From an uncultured Clostridia bacterium (GTDB lineage Bacteria > Bacillota > Clostridia > Christensenellales > UBA1242), in NCBI GenBank assembly GCA_944381185.1, contig CALWKE010000001.1, positions 372,001-436,000 on the forward strand: DNA of 64,000 nucleotides. Direction: 5' to 3'. Every line of letters begins with the position of its first letter. Position 1 is the first letter of the stretch. Shown in pieces: positions 1-9,104 of the stretch. The notes beneath the pieces are model-generated. The model saw nothing but the letters and a program-made list of their open reading frames with translations. It was not told the origin of the DNA and did not search any database. The position numbers were made by a program, and so were the translations under genes.

Positions 1-1
1 A

Positions 2-1450
2 AAAGTTAAAAAGTTGCCAATCTTTCTTGCACTTTTTGTTGGATATTCAGGGCTTGGCTTTTCAGCATACTTTACACAACGTTCACTCTTTTCAGAAGAT
101 ATTCAACTTTTGTATGAAAGCAAATATTCATACCCATCAATGATGTATAACTTTGGAACAATGGGGCTTATGGTAAACGAAATTGCAAGCATCATTATTC
201 CAGAAGATAAAGATAAATATATTGATCAAATTTTGGCAAATGTTGATAGTGGCAAAACCGAACTTAATTCAGATGCTCCGCTTTACGGCGACAATCTTAT
301 TGTTTTGATGCTTGAAAGTTTTGACAAATTTGTAATAGACCCATATAACACTCCAACTCTCTATAACATCATGAATAACAGTGTTTATATGGATAACTTC
401 TTATCTAACAACAAAACAAATATCTCTGAAATTTTAGCCTTTTTGGGCTATCAACCAAATTCCCTTTCACTGACTCTTAAAAGTGATAGTGGGCTTGCCA
501 CAAAATATTCTCTGCCTAACCTATTCAATGATTTAGGTTACACAACAAACTACTTCCACAGTTATGACCTAACAATGTTTTACAGCCGAAACACAACAAA
601 TGTTCGTATTGGTTTTGAAAATGTTACTGGTCTTGAGTCTGTTAACCTTCCAGACAAACGAACTGCTTTTGGTGACTTCAACCTTGAAACTGAATTTCTT
701 AATGCGGTTATTGATGACCTTGCACCAACAGATGGTTCAAAATTCTTTTCATTCTATTTAACGGTTGCAACCCATGGTGATTATAACAACCACCCTGAAA
801 AGTTTGACAAATTTCTTTCAGAATATGACAGCAACCTTGAAAATATGAAAAAGTATTGGGAAGAAGAAACCGATTTCATTTATCCTGAAGATTCACTTTC
901 ACAAAAGTATTTAAGAGAACTAAAAAGCCGTGCAATAGATACTGACAATATGGTTGAACTTCTTTTAAATCATCTTAACGAAACTGGATTAATTGAAAAC
1001 ACAACACTTATTATTTATGCCGACCACAACGCTTATTTTGACAACCTTGCCTATTTGGTTAAAGGAACAAGTGCAACTGATTACTCTAACATTAATTCAT
1101 ATACCGTTCCATTTATGATTTACAGCAAAAGACTTGAAACTCAAAAAATTGATAGCCTTTGCACAACGGCAGATATCTACTCAACAGTATGTGACCTCTA
1201 TGGGCTTCCATACAACACCTTTATGTGCCAAGGCAGAAGTGTTTTTGATGAAACACAAACCTCTTTTGTTTGGTCATTTTTAACAGGTTACTACTCTGAT
1301 AAATTCTATTCAAGTGACGGCATGAATGTTATAAAGATTGACCCTAATGCAACCGATGAAGAACTTGCCGAATTCAAAACACGACTAAAACAATTTATAA
1401 ATAAAGAACTCCTTTTAGACAAAACAATAAAATATGATATAAAATTTTAA
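2..1450 (+). CDS. LTA synthase-type sulfatase (5' partial)
   Basis: C-terminal part of a membrane-anchored phosphoglycerol transferase of the lipoteichoic acid synthase/alkaline phosphatase superfamily, which polymerises glycerol phosphate outside the membrane. The frame is open to the left edge. The TTG at 14 is not a convincing start and has no ribosome binding site, so the membrane-spanning N-terminus lies outside the window. Counting from that TTG, visible superfamily features are NLIVLMLESF (about 94-103, metal-binding Glu), the presumed nucleophile Thr135 in NNKTN, VATHGDY (about 251-257) and the metal-binding pair in YADHN (about 335-339). The extracellular domain looks complete. A strong terminator follows. 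The family is clear; the exact polymer made is not. Confidence 0.85.
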   Translation, partial: KVKKLPIFLALFVGYSGLGFSAYFTQRSLFSEDIQLLYESKYSYPSMMYNFGTMGLMVNEIASIIIPEDKDKYIDQILANVDSGKTELNSDAPLYGDNLIVLMLESFDKFVIDPYNTPTLYNIMNNSVYMDNFLSNNKTNISEILAFLGYQPNSLSLTLKSDSGLATKYSLPNLFNDLGYTTNYFHSYDLTMFYSRNTTNVRIGFENVTGLESVNLPDKRTAFGDFNLETEFLNAVIDDLAPTDGSKFFSFYLTVATHGDYNNHPEKFDKFLSEYDSNLENMKKYWEEETDFIYPEDSLSQKYLRELKSRAIDTDNMVELLLNHLNETGLIENTTLIIYADHNAYFDNLAYLVKGTSATDYSNINSYTVPFMIYSKRLETQKIDSLCTTADIYSTVCDLYGLPYNTFMCQGRSVFDETQTSFVWSFLTGYYSDKFYSSDGMNVIKIDPNATDEELAEFKTRLKQFINKELLLDKTIKYDIKF

Positions 1451-1508
1451 TCATTTTATAAATAACTTTTATAACACAAAACCCAATTATTTATATAATT
1501 TATAATTC

Positions 1509-1546
1509 AAACCACTTGTCAAAAAAAATTTGTCAAGTGGTTTTTA
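1509..1546 (+). terminator. Terminator after the sulfatase gene
   Basis: Ten-base stem (AAACCACTTG at 1509-1518 with CAAGTGGTTT at 1534-1543), followed by a T-rich tail. It separates the sulfatase from nrdD. Confidence 0.85.
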
Positions 1547-1720
1547 ATTTTTTTTATAAAAAAATTTTGAATAATTTTGAATAATTTTGTCTAAATTTTT
1601 TTAAGTTGCAAAAATTTAAACAAATTTTATACATTAATACATTTTAAAAATTTTTATTGAATTTTTATATCTTTTAGCAAATTTTTAAAATTTATTCAAA
1701 TTGACCAAATTTTTAAAAAA

Positions 1721-1736
1721 TCACAAGATATTGTGT
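1721..1736. promoter_or_regulatory. Candidate NrdR box upstream of nrdD
   Basis: TCACAAGATATTGTGT matches the NrdR consensus ACACWATATATWGTGT at 14 of 16 positions. It lies just upstream of the nrdD promoter. A weaker second half-match (about 1754-1769, ACACTAAATATCTATA) falls between -35 and -10, with a start-to-start spacing of 33 bases. Paired boxes about three helical turns apart are typical of NrdR-repressed nrd operons. The second box is weak, so the pair is inference. Confidence 0.6.
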
Positions 1737-1743
1737 TTTTATG

Positions 1744-1771
1744 TTGACATTACACACTAAATATCTATAAA
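1744..1771 (+). promoter_or_regulatory. Sigma-A promoter of nrdDG
   Basis: TTGACA (1744-1749), a 16-base spacer and TATAAA (1766-1771). A transcript from here would start about 25 bases before the nrdD AGGAGG sequence. The position between the two candidate NrdR boxes fits repressor control. Confidence 0.7.
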
Positions 1772-1802
1772 ATGTCAATAGTAACATTTCAGGAGGCGTA
1801 AG

Positions 1803-3986
1803 ATGAAAGTCATTAAAAGAAATGGTGATTGTGTTGATTTTGACAGACACAAAATTGAAGTTGCTATCGGCAAGGCTAATGTTGAGGTAAAACCTAGCGA
1901 ACGAGCAACCAAGGAAGAAATTAAAGATATCATTGAATATATTGAAGGTCTAAACAAAAAGAGAATTTTGGTTGAAGATATTCAAGATATCATTGAAGAG
2001 AAGCTCATGGAAAAGGGGCACTTTTCACTTGCTAAAAAATATATAATCTATAGGTATAACAGAGCACTTGTTAGAAAGGCAAACACAACCGACCAATCAA
2101 TAAAAGAACTCATTGATGGTGAAAGTGAATATTGGAACACTGAAAACTCTAACAAAAATGCAAGAATTGTAACAACACAAAGAGATTACCTTGCAGGCAT
2201 AACAAGCACCGACATCACAAGAAGATTTCTTCTTCCTGAAGACATTGTGAAGGCTCATGATGAAGGTATTATCCATTTCCATGATGCAGACTACTTTGCA
2301 CAAAACGCTCTTCACAACTGTGACCTTATCAATCTTGAAGATATGCTTCAAAACGGAACAAACATCAATGGTGTTATGATTGAAAAACCTCACAAATTCT
2401 TAACAGCCATGACGATTGCAACCCAAATTATCACAGCCGTAACATCAAGCCAATATGGCGGTGCAACTGTTACCATGTCGCATCTTGCACCTTTTGTTCG
2501 TGATAGTTATAACATTTATTACAAAAAATATCAAAAGAGAAATCTTTCGGAAGAGCAATGCAAAAAGTTTGCTCGTGAAGATATGCTTAAAGAGATAACC
2601 GATGGTGTTCAAACCTTCCAATACCAAGTTAACTCAATGACCACAACAAATGGTCAAGCACCATTTTTGAGCGTTTGCCTCTATCTTGGTGAAACCGAAG
2701 AATATAAAGAAGAATTAGCCTTGATTATTGAAGAAATCTTAAAACAAAGAATTCAAGGTATGAAAAATGAAAAAGGTGTTTACATCACCCCAGCCTTCCC
2801 AAAACTTCTCTATGTTCTTGAAGAAGATAACATTAATGAAAACAGCAAATATTATTATTTAACAAAACTTGCTGCTGAATGCACTGCAAAGCGAATGGTT
2901 CCTGACTATATTTCTGAAAAGATTATGAAGGAACTTAAAATTGATAAAAATGGCAACGGAAATTGCTATCCTTGCATGGGTTGCAGGTCATTCCTTACAC
3001 CTTATGTTGACCCAGAAACCAACAAGCCAAAATATTATGGCAGATTCAATCAAGGTGTTGTTACCATTAACCTTGTTGATGTTGCACTTTCATCTGATGG
3101 TGATTTTAACAAGTTCTGGAAAATTTATGACGAAAGGCTTGAGCTTTGCCACAAAGCCCTTCAATTAAGGCACGAGCGTTTGGCTCATGCAACAAGTGAT
3201 GTTGCCCCTATTCTTTGGCAACATGGTGCACTTGCAAGGCTAGGCAAAGGCGAAAGCATTCACCCACTCTTGCATGGTGGCTACTCAACCATTTCACTTG
3301 GCTATGCTGGACTTTATGAATGTGTTAAATTTATGACAGGTCACAGCCATACCGATGGTGGTGAAGGCAAAGAATTTGGTCTTAAAGTTATGCAAAGACT
3401 AAATGACAAGTGCAAAGAATGGAAAGATGCTGAAAACATTGACTATAGTGTTTACGGCACTCCAATTGAATCAACAACCTACAAGTTTGCTAAATGCTTG
3501 CAAAAGAGATTTGGCAAAATTGAAGGAATTACTGATAAAGGTTACATCACAAACTCTTACCACGTTCCTGTTTTTGAAGAGATTGATGCCTTTTCAAAAC
3601 TTAAACTTGAAAGTGAATTCCAAAAATTAAGCCCAGGCGGTGCGGTTTCTTATGTTGAAACACCTAACCTTCAAAACAACCTTGAAGTTGTTATGGAAGT
3701 TATTAGATTTATTTACAACAACATCATGTATGCCGAACTCAACACAAAATCAGACTATTGCCAAAAATGTGGATACACTGGCGAAATCTTGATTGACGAT
3801 AACTATGAATGGTATTGCCCAAATTGTGGCAACCGTGACCACAGCACACTTAATGTTGCAAGAAGAACTTGTGGCTACATTGGAACAAACTTCTGGAATA
3901 AGGGAAGAACCCAAGAAATTAAAGAAAGAGTTCTTCATATTGACAATAAAGATGACAATGAAGAACCAAATAAAAAGGCAAAATAG
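1803..3986 (+). CDS. nrdD: Anaerobic ribonucleoside-triphosphate reductase
   Basis: Oxygen-sensitive class III ribonucleotide reductase that makes dNTPs from NTPs using a glycyl radical. The 727 residues match the family length. An N-terminal ATP-cone (about 1-90) gives allosteric control and is followed by the ten-stranded barrel core. The C-terminus has a zinc site of two CxxC pairs (YCQKCGY and YCPNCGN) and the radical loop RRTCGYIG, with the glycyl residue near 691. The start is the ATG preceded by AGGAGG at 5-base spacing. nrdG follows after 9 bases, so the two are one operon. NrdR-like boxes sit upstream. Confidence 0.97.
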   Translation: MKVIKRNGDCVDFDRHKIEVAIGKANVEVKPSERATKEEIKDIIEYIEGLNKKRILVEDIQDIIEEKLMEKGHFSLAKKYIIYRYNRALVRKANTTDQSIKELIDGESEYWNTENSNKNARIVTTQRDYLAGITSTDITRRFLLPEDIVKAHDEGIIHFHDADYFAQNALHNCDLINLEDMLQNGTNINGVMIEKPHKFLTAMTIATQIITAVTSSQYGGATVTMSHLAPFVRDSYNIYYKKYQKRNLSEEQCKKFAREDMLKEITDGVQTFQYQVNSMTTTNGQAPFLSVCLYLGETEEYKEELALIIEEILKQRIQGMKNEKGVYITPAFPKLLYVLEEDNINENSKYYYLTKLAAECTAKRMVPDYISEKIMKELKIDKNGNGNCYPCMGCRSFLTPYVDPETNKPKYYGRFNQGVVTINLVDVALSSDGDFNKFWKIYDERLELCHKALQLRHERLAHATSDVAPILWQHGALARLGKGESIHPLLHGGYSTISLGYAGLYECVKFMTGHSHTDGGEGKEFGLKVMQRLNDKCKEWKDAENIDYSVYGTPIESTTYKFAKCLQKRFGKIEGITDKGYITNSYHVPVFEEIDAFSKLKLESEFQKLSPGGAVSYVETPNLQNNLEVVMEVIRFIYNNIMYAELNTKSDYCQKCGYTGEILIDDNYEWYCPNCGNRDHSTLNVARRTCGYIGTNFWNKGRTQEIKERVLHIDNKDDNEEPNKKAK

Positions 3987-3995
3987 GAGCGACTT

Positions 3996-4487
3996 ATGCG
4001 ATACAATAAAATAAGAAAAATGGACATTGCAAATGGTCCCGGCGTCAGAGTTTCTGTTTTTATGCAAGGCTGTTCCTTTCATTGCAAAAATTGCTTTAAC
4101 CCTGAAACACACGACTTTAATGGTGGCAAAGAATTTACTGATGAAGTAATAAAGCACATTTTGGAACTTTGTGATAAAGATTACATTGAAGGGCTTTCAA
4201 TTTTGGGTGGTGAACCAATGCACCCAACAAACATTGATGGCACCGCAAAACTTGCAAAGGCTTTTAAAGAAAAATTTCCTAACAAAAATGTTTGGGTGTG
4301 GTCAGGTTTCTTATTTGATAAAAATTTAAAAGATACTGAAGCTGTTAAATATATTGATGTTTTGGTTGACGGACAATATGTTGACGAACTTCACAATCCA
4401 CTTTTAAAATGGAAGGGGTCTTCAAACCAAAGAGTGATTGATGTTCAAAAATCTCTTAAAGAAAACAAAGTTATTGAAATTGAATAA
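3996..4487 (+). CDS. nrdG: Anaerobic RNR-activating protein
   Basis: Radical SAM activase that installs the glycyl radical on NrdD. The 163 residues fit the family. The cluster motif CxxxCxxC is present at Cys26, Cys30 and Cys33 (GCSFHCKNC) near the N-terminus, and the SAM-binding glycine region is seen in SILGGEPM. An AGGAG precedes the ATG, directly after the nrdD stop. A strong terminator follows, so nrdDG is a two-gene transcript. Confidence 0.96.
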   Translation: MRYNKIRKMDIANGPGVRVSVFMQGCSFHCKNCFNPETHDFNGGKEFTDEVIKHILELCDKDYIEGLSILGGEPMHPTNIDGTAKLAKAFKEKFPNKNVWVWSGFLFDKNLKDTEAVKYIDVLVDGQYVDELHNPLLKWKGSSNQRVIDVQKSLKENKVIEIE

Positions 4488-4498
4488 AATTTAAAATT

Positions 4499-4530
4499 AA
4501 GGCTTGGCAAATTCCAAGCCTTTTTTGTTG
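4499..4530 (+). terminator. Terminator of nrdDG
   Basis: Perfect 9-base stem (AAGGCTTGG at 4499-4507 with CCAAGCCTT at 4514-4522), 6-base loop, then a T run. Confidence 0.92.
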
Positions 4531-4652
4531 TTTTTCAACTTTTTAACTTAAAATTAACAATAAATAACAAACTTTTGCAGTTTTTTTAATTTTATTTGAC
4601 ATTTAGCCATTAAAATTATACCCTTAAATTAGATTAGTTAGGAGGATACTAA

Positions 4653-6701
4653 ATGGATAAAACTTATGGTCCACTCTTCACTCCTTGGAAGATTGGAAAT
4701 GTGGAAATTAAAAACCGAATTGTTCTTTGCCCTATGGGTGGAACTTCCCTTTTTGGTTGGATGGCTCCATCAAAATTCAGCAAAGAAGCGGGAGAATTCT
4801 TTTTAGAGCGTGCTAAAAATAATGTTGGGCTTATCATTCCGGGTATTGCCCCAATTAAAGATATGATTGGCAGAAGATGGCTTTATCAAGCAAATGGTGC
4901 TTTTAAAAAATTGAAAAAATATATGGAAGAATTTCATAAGACTGGTGCAAAACTTTTTGTTCAGCTTACTGCTGGCTTTGGAAGGTCATTTTCAATTCTT
5001 GATTCACTTGTTAAAATTAAAAACAACAAGGTTTTAAAGACTCTTGTAAAACCAATTATTGATGTTGAATACATCATGGCTGCCCCAAGTGAACTTCCTT
5101 CAAGGTGGGCTGAAGATGTTAAAACCCGACCACTTTCTGTTAAAGAAATTGAAGAAATGGTTGATGCCTTTGCAAAAACTGCGGTTAAACTTAAAGAAGC
5201 GGGTGTTGATGGTGTTGAAATTCATGCCGTTCATGAAGGTTATCTTCTTGACCAATTCACAACCGAGTACACAAATAAGCGAACTGATGAATATGGTGGC
5301 AGTTTTGAAAACCGCTATCGCTTTGCAACTGACATTGTTAAGGCAATAAAAAGGGCTTGTGGAAGCGACTTCCCTGTTTCACTTCGTTATTCTGTTACAA
5401 GCAAAACAAAGGGTTTCTGTGAAGGTGCAATTCCGGGTGAAAAATTTGAAGAAGTTGGCAGAGATATGGAAGAGAGCATTAAAGCCGCAAAATATCTTCA
5501 AGATGCGGGCTATGATATGCTTAATGCAGACAACGGAACTTATGATGCTTGGTATTGGGCTCACCCACCTGCATATATGCCACTTAACTGCAACCTTGAT
5601 GATGTTAAAAAACTTAAAAAATATGTTGATATTCCAGTTGTTTGTGCGGGAAGAATGGAACCTGACACCGCCGCAAAAGCCATTTTGAATGGCGACATTG
5701 ATGCAATGGGTGTTGCAAGGCAGTTTTTGGTTGACAGCGAATGGGTAACAAAACTTATGGAAGACCGTATTGAAGATATTCAGCCTTGCATCTGTTGCCA
5801 CAATGGGTGCTTCCCAATGTCGCACTATAAGGGTATTGCCTGTGGTGCAACCATGAGTGAAAGCAAGCACATGTCACGCTGTGCACTCAATCCACAAACC
5901 ATGCAAGGTCATAAATTTGATATTATTAAAACAGAAAACCCAAAAAATATTGCCGTTATTGGCGGTGGTGTTGGTGGCATGGAAGTTGCAAGAATTGCAA
6001 CACTTCGTGGACACAATGTAACCATTTATGAAAAGACTGACAAACTTGGCGGTGTGTTCATACCAGCCTCTGCCCCATCATTTAAAGAAAAGGATAGAAT
6101 GCTTCTTGACTGGTATCGCCGTCAAATTGAAAAACTTAAAATTAAAGTTGTGTTCAACACCGAAATTACTGATATCACTTCACTTGATGCTGATGCCATT
6201 GTTGTTGCAACTGGTTCAAAACCAAAAGAACTTAAAATTGACGGAATTGAAAATTCTATGGAAGCCATTGAATATCTAAACGGCAAAAAAGTTGGAAATA
6301 ATGTTGTTATTATTGGCGGTGGCTTAACAGGCTGTGAAATTGCTCTTGACCTTTACCTTAAGGGCAAAAAACCTGTTATTGTTGAAGCAAAAAATGACCT
6401 TATTGCAACCAAAGGTATCTGCCTTGCAAATTCATCATATCTTCGTGATTTCTTTAAGGCAAAGGGTGTGCCAGTTTACCTTGAAAGCACCGTTAAAAAA
6501 ATCAACAAAGATTCTGTTGAAATCAATCACAATGGAACACTTGAAACTGTGCTATCAGACAATGTTATCGTTTCAGTTGGCTATAACCCAGCCCCAATCG
6601 CCCAGCCTTCTATGAATGTATATGTTGTTGGTGATGCAGACAAGGTTGGTAACCTTAAAACAGTTATTTGGCAGGCTTGGGAAGTTGCCGAATCAATCTA
6701 A
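4653..6701 (+). CDS. NADH:flavin oxidoreductase / enoate reductase-like
   Basis: Two-part flavoenzyme of 682 residues. The first half is an old-yellow-enzyme TIM barrel binding FMN (LFTPWKIGNVEIKNRIV near the N-terminus, HAVHEGYLLDQF near 190). A cysteine cluster, CICCHNGC then CALNP (about 380-420), would bind a 4Fe-4S cluster. The second half is an FAD/NAD(P) domain with two dinucleotide folds (VIGGGVGGME about 435, VIIGGGLTGCE about 555). This layout matches 2-enoate reductases, FadH and BaiCD-like enzymes of anaerobes, which reduce activated C=C bonds. The substrate cannot be told from sequence. A good AGGAGG precedes the ATG. It is monocistronic, ending in a terminator. Confidence 0.9.
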   Translation: MDKTYGPLFTPWKIGNVEIKNRIVLCPMGGTSLFGWMAPSKFSKEAGEFFLERAKNNVGLIIPGIAPIKDMIGRRWLYQANGAFKKLKKYMEEFHKTGAKLFVQLTAGFGRSFSILDSLVKIKNNKVLKTLVKPIIDVEYIMAAPSELPSRWAEDVKTRPLSVKEIEEMVDAFAKTAVKLKEAGVDGVEIHAVHEGYLLDQFTTEYTNKRTDEYGGSFENRYRFATDIVKAIKRACGSDFPVSLRYSVTSKTKGFCEGAIPGEKFEEVGRDMEESIKAAKYLQDAGYDMLNADNGTYDAWYWAHPPAYMPLNCNLDDVKKLKKYVDIPVVCAGRMEPDTAAKAILNGDIDAMGVARQFLVDSEWVTKLMEDRIEDIQPCICCHNGCFPMSHYKGIACGATMSESKHMSRCALNPQTMQGHKFDIIKTENPKNIAVIGGGVGGMEVARIATLRGHNVTIYEKTDKLGGVFIPASAPSFKEKDRMLLDWYRRQIEKLKIKVVFNTEITDITSLDADAIVVATGSKPKELKIDGIENSMEAIEYLNGKKVGNNVVIIGGGLTGCEIALDLYLKGKKPVIVEAKNDLIATKGICLANSSYLRDFFKAKGVPVYLESTVKKINKDSVEINHNGTLETVLSDNVIVSVGYNPAPIAQPSMNVYVVGDADKVGNLKTVIWQAWEVAESI

Positions 6702-6749
6702 AAAACGCAAAAATAGTAAAAAAATACTAAAAAATCATATAAAAATATG

Positions 6750-6777
6750 AAAAGCAGTCAATTTGACTGCTTTTTTA
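6750..6777. terminator. Bidirectional terminator
   Basis: Stem AAAAGCAGTCA/TGACTGCTTTT with A and T runs on opposite sides, between the converging oxidoreductase and DUF285 genes. It can work on both strands. Confidence 0.88.
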
Positions 6778-6783
6778 CTTTTA

Positions 6784-6808
6784 AAAACGCCTAAATATTA
6801 GGCGTTTT
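6784..6808 (-). terminator. Second hairpin overlapping the DUF285 gene stop
   Basis: AAAACGCCTAA (6784-6794) pairs with TTAGGCGTTTT (6798-6808). The right arm contains the stop codon of the minus-strand gene. With the 6750 hairpin it makes a tandem terminator for the leftward operon. Confidence 0.7.
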
Positions 6809-9104
6809 CTTCTTTTAATGTTAAATAGCCATAGGCTCCCAGTTCTTCGCTGTAACCCGCAAAGGCATAGGTTGCATCAATTGAACCATTCCAATTAGAA
6901 AGTGATGAGCAGGCTCTAAACATATAACTTGAATTTGTTACATTCTCTACCGTCCAACCACTTCCAACATAGATTGTTTGAAGAAGTGAACAATTAGCAA
7001 ACATCCAAGATGAATTAGTTAAACTTAAAGTATCAAAACTTGATAAATCTAGTTCTGTTAATGAACTGCAATCACTAAACATATAAGACATGTTTGTGAC
7101 TTTTGAAGTATCAAAATTTGAAACATCAAGAGTAATTAGCCCAGAACAACCACGAAACATATAAGCCATATTAGTTACATTTGATGTGTTAAATACTGAT
7201 AAATCTAATGCCGTCAATGAACTGCAATTATAAAACATATTTGACATACTAGTTACTTTTGAAGTATTGAAATTTGATAAATCAAGTTCAGTTAACGCAC
7301 TGCAACCATTAAACATTGAATCAAAATCAGTTGCTGACATGCCAAAATTTTGTGGAAATATTATTGTTTCTAGTGAAGAACATCCATAAAATAAACCATC
7401 AAATGACACCACATTTGAAACATCAAAATGTGATAAATCAATAGTCGTGATTGATGAACACCCTCTAAACATTCCACCATTGCCCCAATATGTGTAACCC
7501 ATTTGCGTTACGCTTGATGTATCAAAATTTGCAATTATTGAATTTATGTCGGTAATAGAACTGCAATTATAAAACATATTACCCATAAAAAGCACATTTG
7601 AAGTGTCCCAAGTTGAAATATTAAGTTCTGTTAATGAGGTGCAATCATAAAATAATCTTTCCATATATAAAACATTTGAGGTATCCCAACTTGAAAGATC
7701 TAAACTAACAAGAGAAGAACATCCTGCAAATGTTTGACTTATATTTGTTATATTGCTTGTATTCCAACTATCACCAAAAACAATTGTTGTTAATGATGAA
7801 CATCCTCTGAAAAGTCCAGATGGTGCAGTTGAAACTTGCCCTGGTGTTCCAAGACTTGTCACACCCGATATATCAAATGATGAAATATCAAGATATTCAA
7901 GCGATGAACAACCAAAAAACATTGCATCAATATTTGTTGCACTCGATGTTACAAAATGTGATAAATCAAGAGATGTTAACGATGAACAATCTCCAAACAT
8001 TCCAGTGTCACCCCAATAAGATCTGCTAAAATTTGTAACACTACTAACATCAAAAGAAGAGATATTTAAATCTGTTAACAATGTGCAACCGCAAAACATT
8101 GCACACATTGTTTTTACATTGCTTGTATCAAAATTTGATAAATCTAAACTTGTTAATCCAGAACAATTTTCAAACATACCAGCCCTGTGACCTACTGGAT
8201 TGTTCCAACCCATATTTGTGACATTCGCTGTGTTAAAATTTGAAACATCAAGTTCAGTTAAACCACTGCAACCTGAAAACATACCTGCCATGTTAGTAAC
8301 AGAATTTGTAATAAAATTGCTTACATCAATCTCTGTTAAAACAGAGCAATTATAAAAAATTTGTTCCATATTGGTTGCCAATTCTGTGTTAAAATTTGAT
8401 AAGTCAATTGATGTTAATGATGAGCAATCAGCAAACATAAATTGAAATAAAGTATTTTTTGCTGTGTTTATTTGATTTAGTGCAATAATGTTTTGAAGTG
8501 AAGAACATTCATTAAAAATATATGACATATTGGTTACATTCGTTGTATCAAACCCAGTTAAATCTATTTCTTTAAGATTTGAACATCCACTAAACATATA
8601 ACTAATATTTGTTGTTTGACTTGTTATTTCAAAATTATTAAAAACATATTCTTCAACAGCAGTTAAGTTATAAAATGCATAACTCATATCTTTGCTGGCT
8701 GTCACTTTGTCGTTTGATAAAACATAAACTGTTACCAAACCTTCATTATTTGTGGCTCTGTAAAAATCAACGGTGATTGTGTCCCATAAAAGTGATGATG
8801 CTTCTATGCCTTCAATCACATTCTCTTCATTTTCAACATAGGTCTTTGCCTCGGGATCGGTGTAATAATCAAAAACTACCCTTTGAATATTCGTGTTCTC
8901 TGTTTGATAGTTTGGTGTGCTTTTTATCGCTTGATTGAGTGTTCTTCCACTATTTATATCTGCAACTGTGTAATAAATATTTGACGGATTATTAAAATTT
9001 GCATTGACAGCAGAAAAGACTATCACTACTCCCGCTAGTGACAGAGTTATCATAAATAGCATTACATAAATGCCCGTTAAGCCCTTTTTGCCAATTTTCT
9101 TCAT
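6798..9104 (-). CDS. BspA-type leucine-rich repeat surface protein (DUF285)
   Basis: Secreted or surface protein of 768 residues. An N-terminal hydrophobic segment (about 10-35, preceded by lysines) acts as signal or anchor. After about 150 residues come about 21 tandem repeats of 24-27 residues with the pattern NVTNMxxMFxxCSSLTxLDLSxFDTS, the DUF285 signature also called BspA-type LRR. Four repeats carry short insertions with Trp/Gly. The protein ends soon after the last repeat with no LPXTG or anchor domain visible. Its ATG abuts the stop of the signal peptidase gene (TAAATG), so translation is coupled and export by that peptidase is plausible. Such proteins often act in adhesion; the ligand is unknown. 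Confidence 0.88.
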   Translation of the reverse strand: MKKIGKKGLTGIYVMLFMITLSLAGVVIVFSAVNANFNNPSNIYYTVADINSGRTLNQAIKSTPNYQTENTNIQRVVFDYYTDPEAKTYVENEENVIEGIEASSLLWDTITVDFYRATNNEGLVTVYVLSNDKVTASKDMSYAFYNLTAVEEYVFNNFEITSQTTNISYMFSGCSNLKEIDLTGFDTTNVTNMSYIFNECSSLQNIIALNQINTAKNTLFQFMFADCSSLTSIDLSNFNTELATNMEQIFYNCSVLTEIDVSNFITNSVTNMAGMFSGCSGLTELDVSNFNTANVTNMGWNNPVGHRAGMFENCSGLTSLDLSNFDTSNVKTMCAMFCGCTLLTDLNISSFDVSSVTNFSRSYWGDTGMFGDCSSLTSLDLSHFVTSSATNIDAMFFGCSSLEYLDISSFDISGVTSLGTPGQVSTAPSGLFRGCSSLTTIVFGDSWNTSNITNISQTFAGCSSLVSLDLSSWDTSNVLYMERLFYDCTSLTELNISTWDTSNVLFMGNMFYNCSSITDINSIIANFDTSSVTQMGYTYWGNGGMFRGCSSITTIDLSHFDVSNVVSFDGLFYGCSSLETIIFPQNFGMSATDFDSMFNGCSALTELDLSNFNTSKVTSMSNMFYNCSSLTALDLSVFNTSNVTNMAYMFRGCSGLITLDVSNFDTSKVTNMSYMFSDCSSLTELDLSSFDTLSLTNSSWMFANCSLLQTIYVGSGWTVENVTNSSYMFRACSSLSNWNGSIDATYAFAGYSEELGAYGYLTLKEENA

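Noticed and set aside
14-16. TTG as start of the sulfatase gene
   Set aside because: The frame is open to position 2 with no ribosome binding site before the TTG; the family has several N-terminal membrane helices that would lie upstream.
6850-8650. Possible CRISPR or non-coding tandem repeat array
   Set aside because: The repeated pattern is the DNA of about 21 DUF285 protein repeats in one long frame; spacing and sequence vary as in coding repeats.
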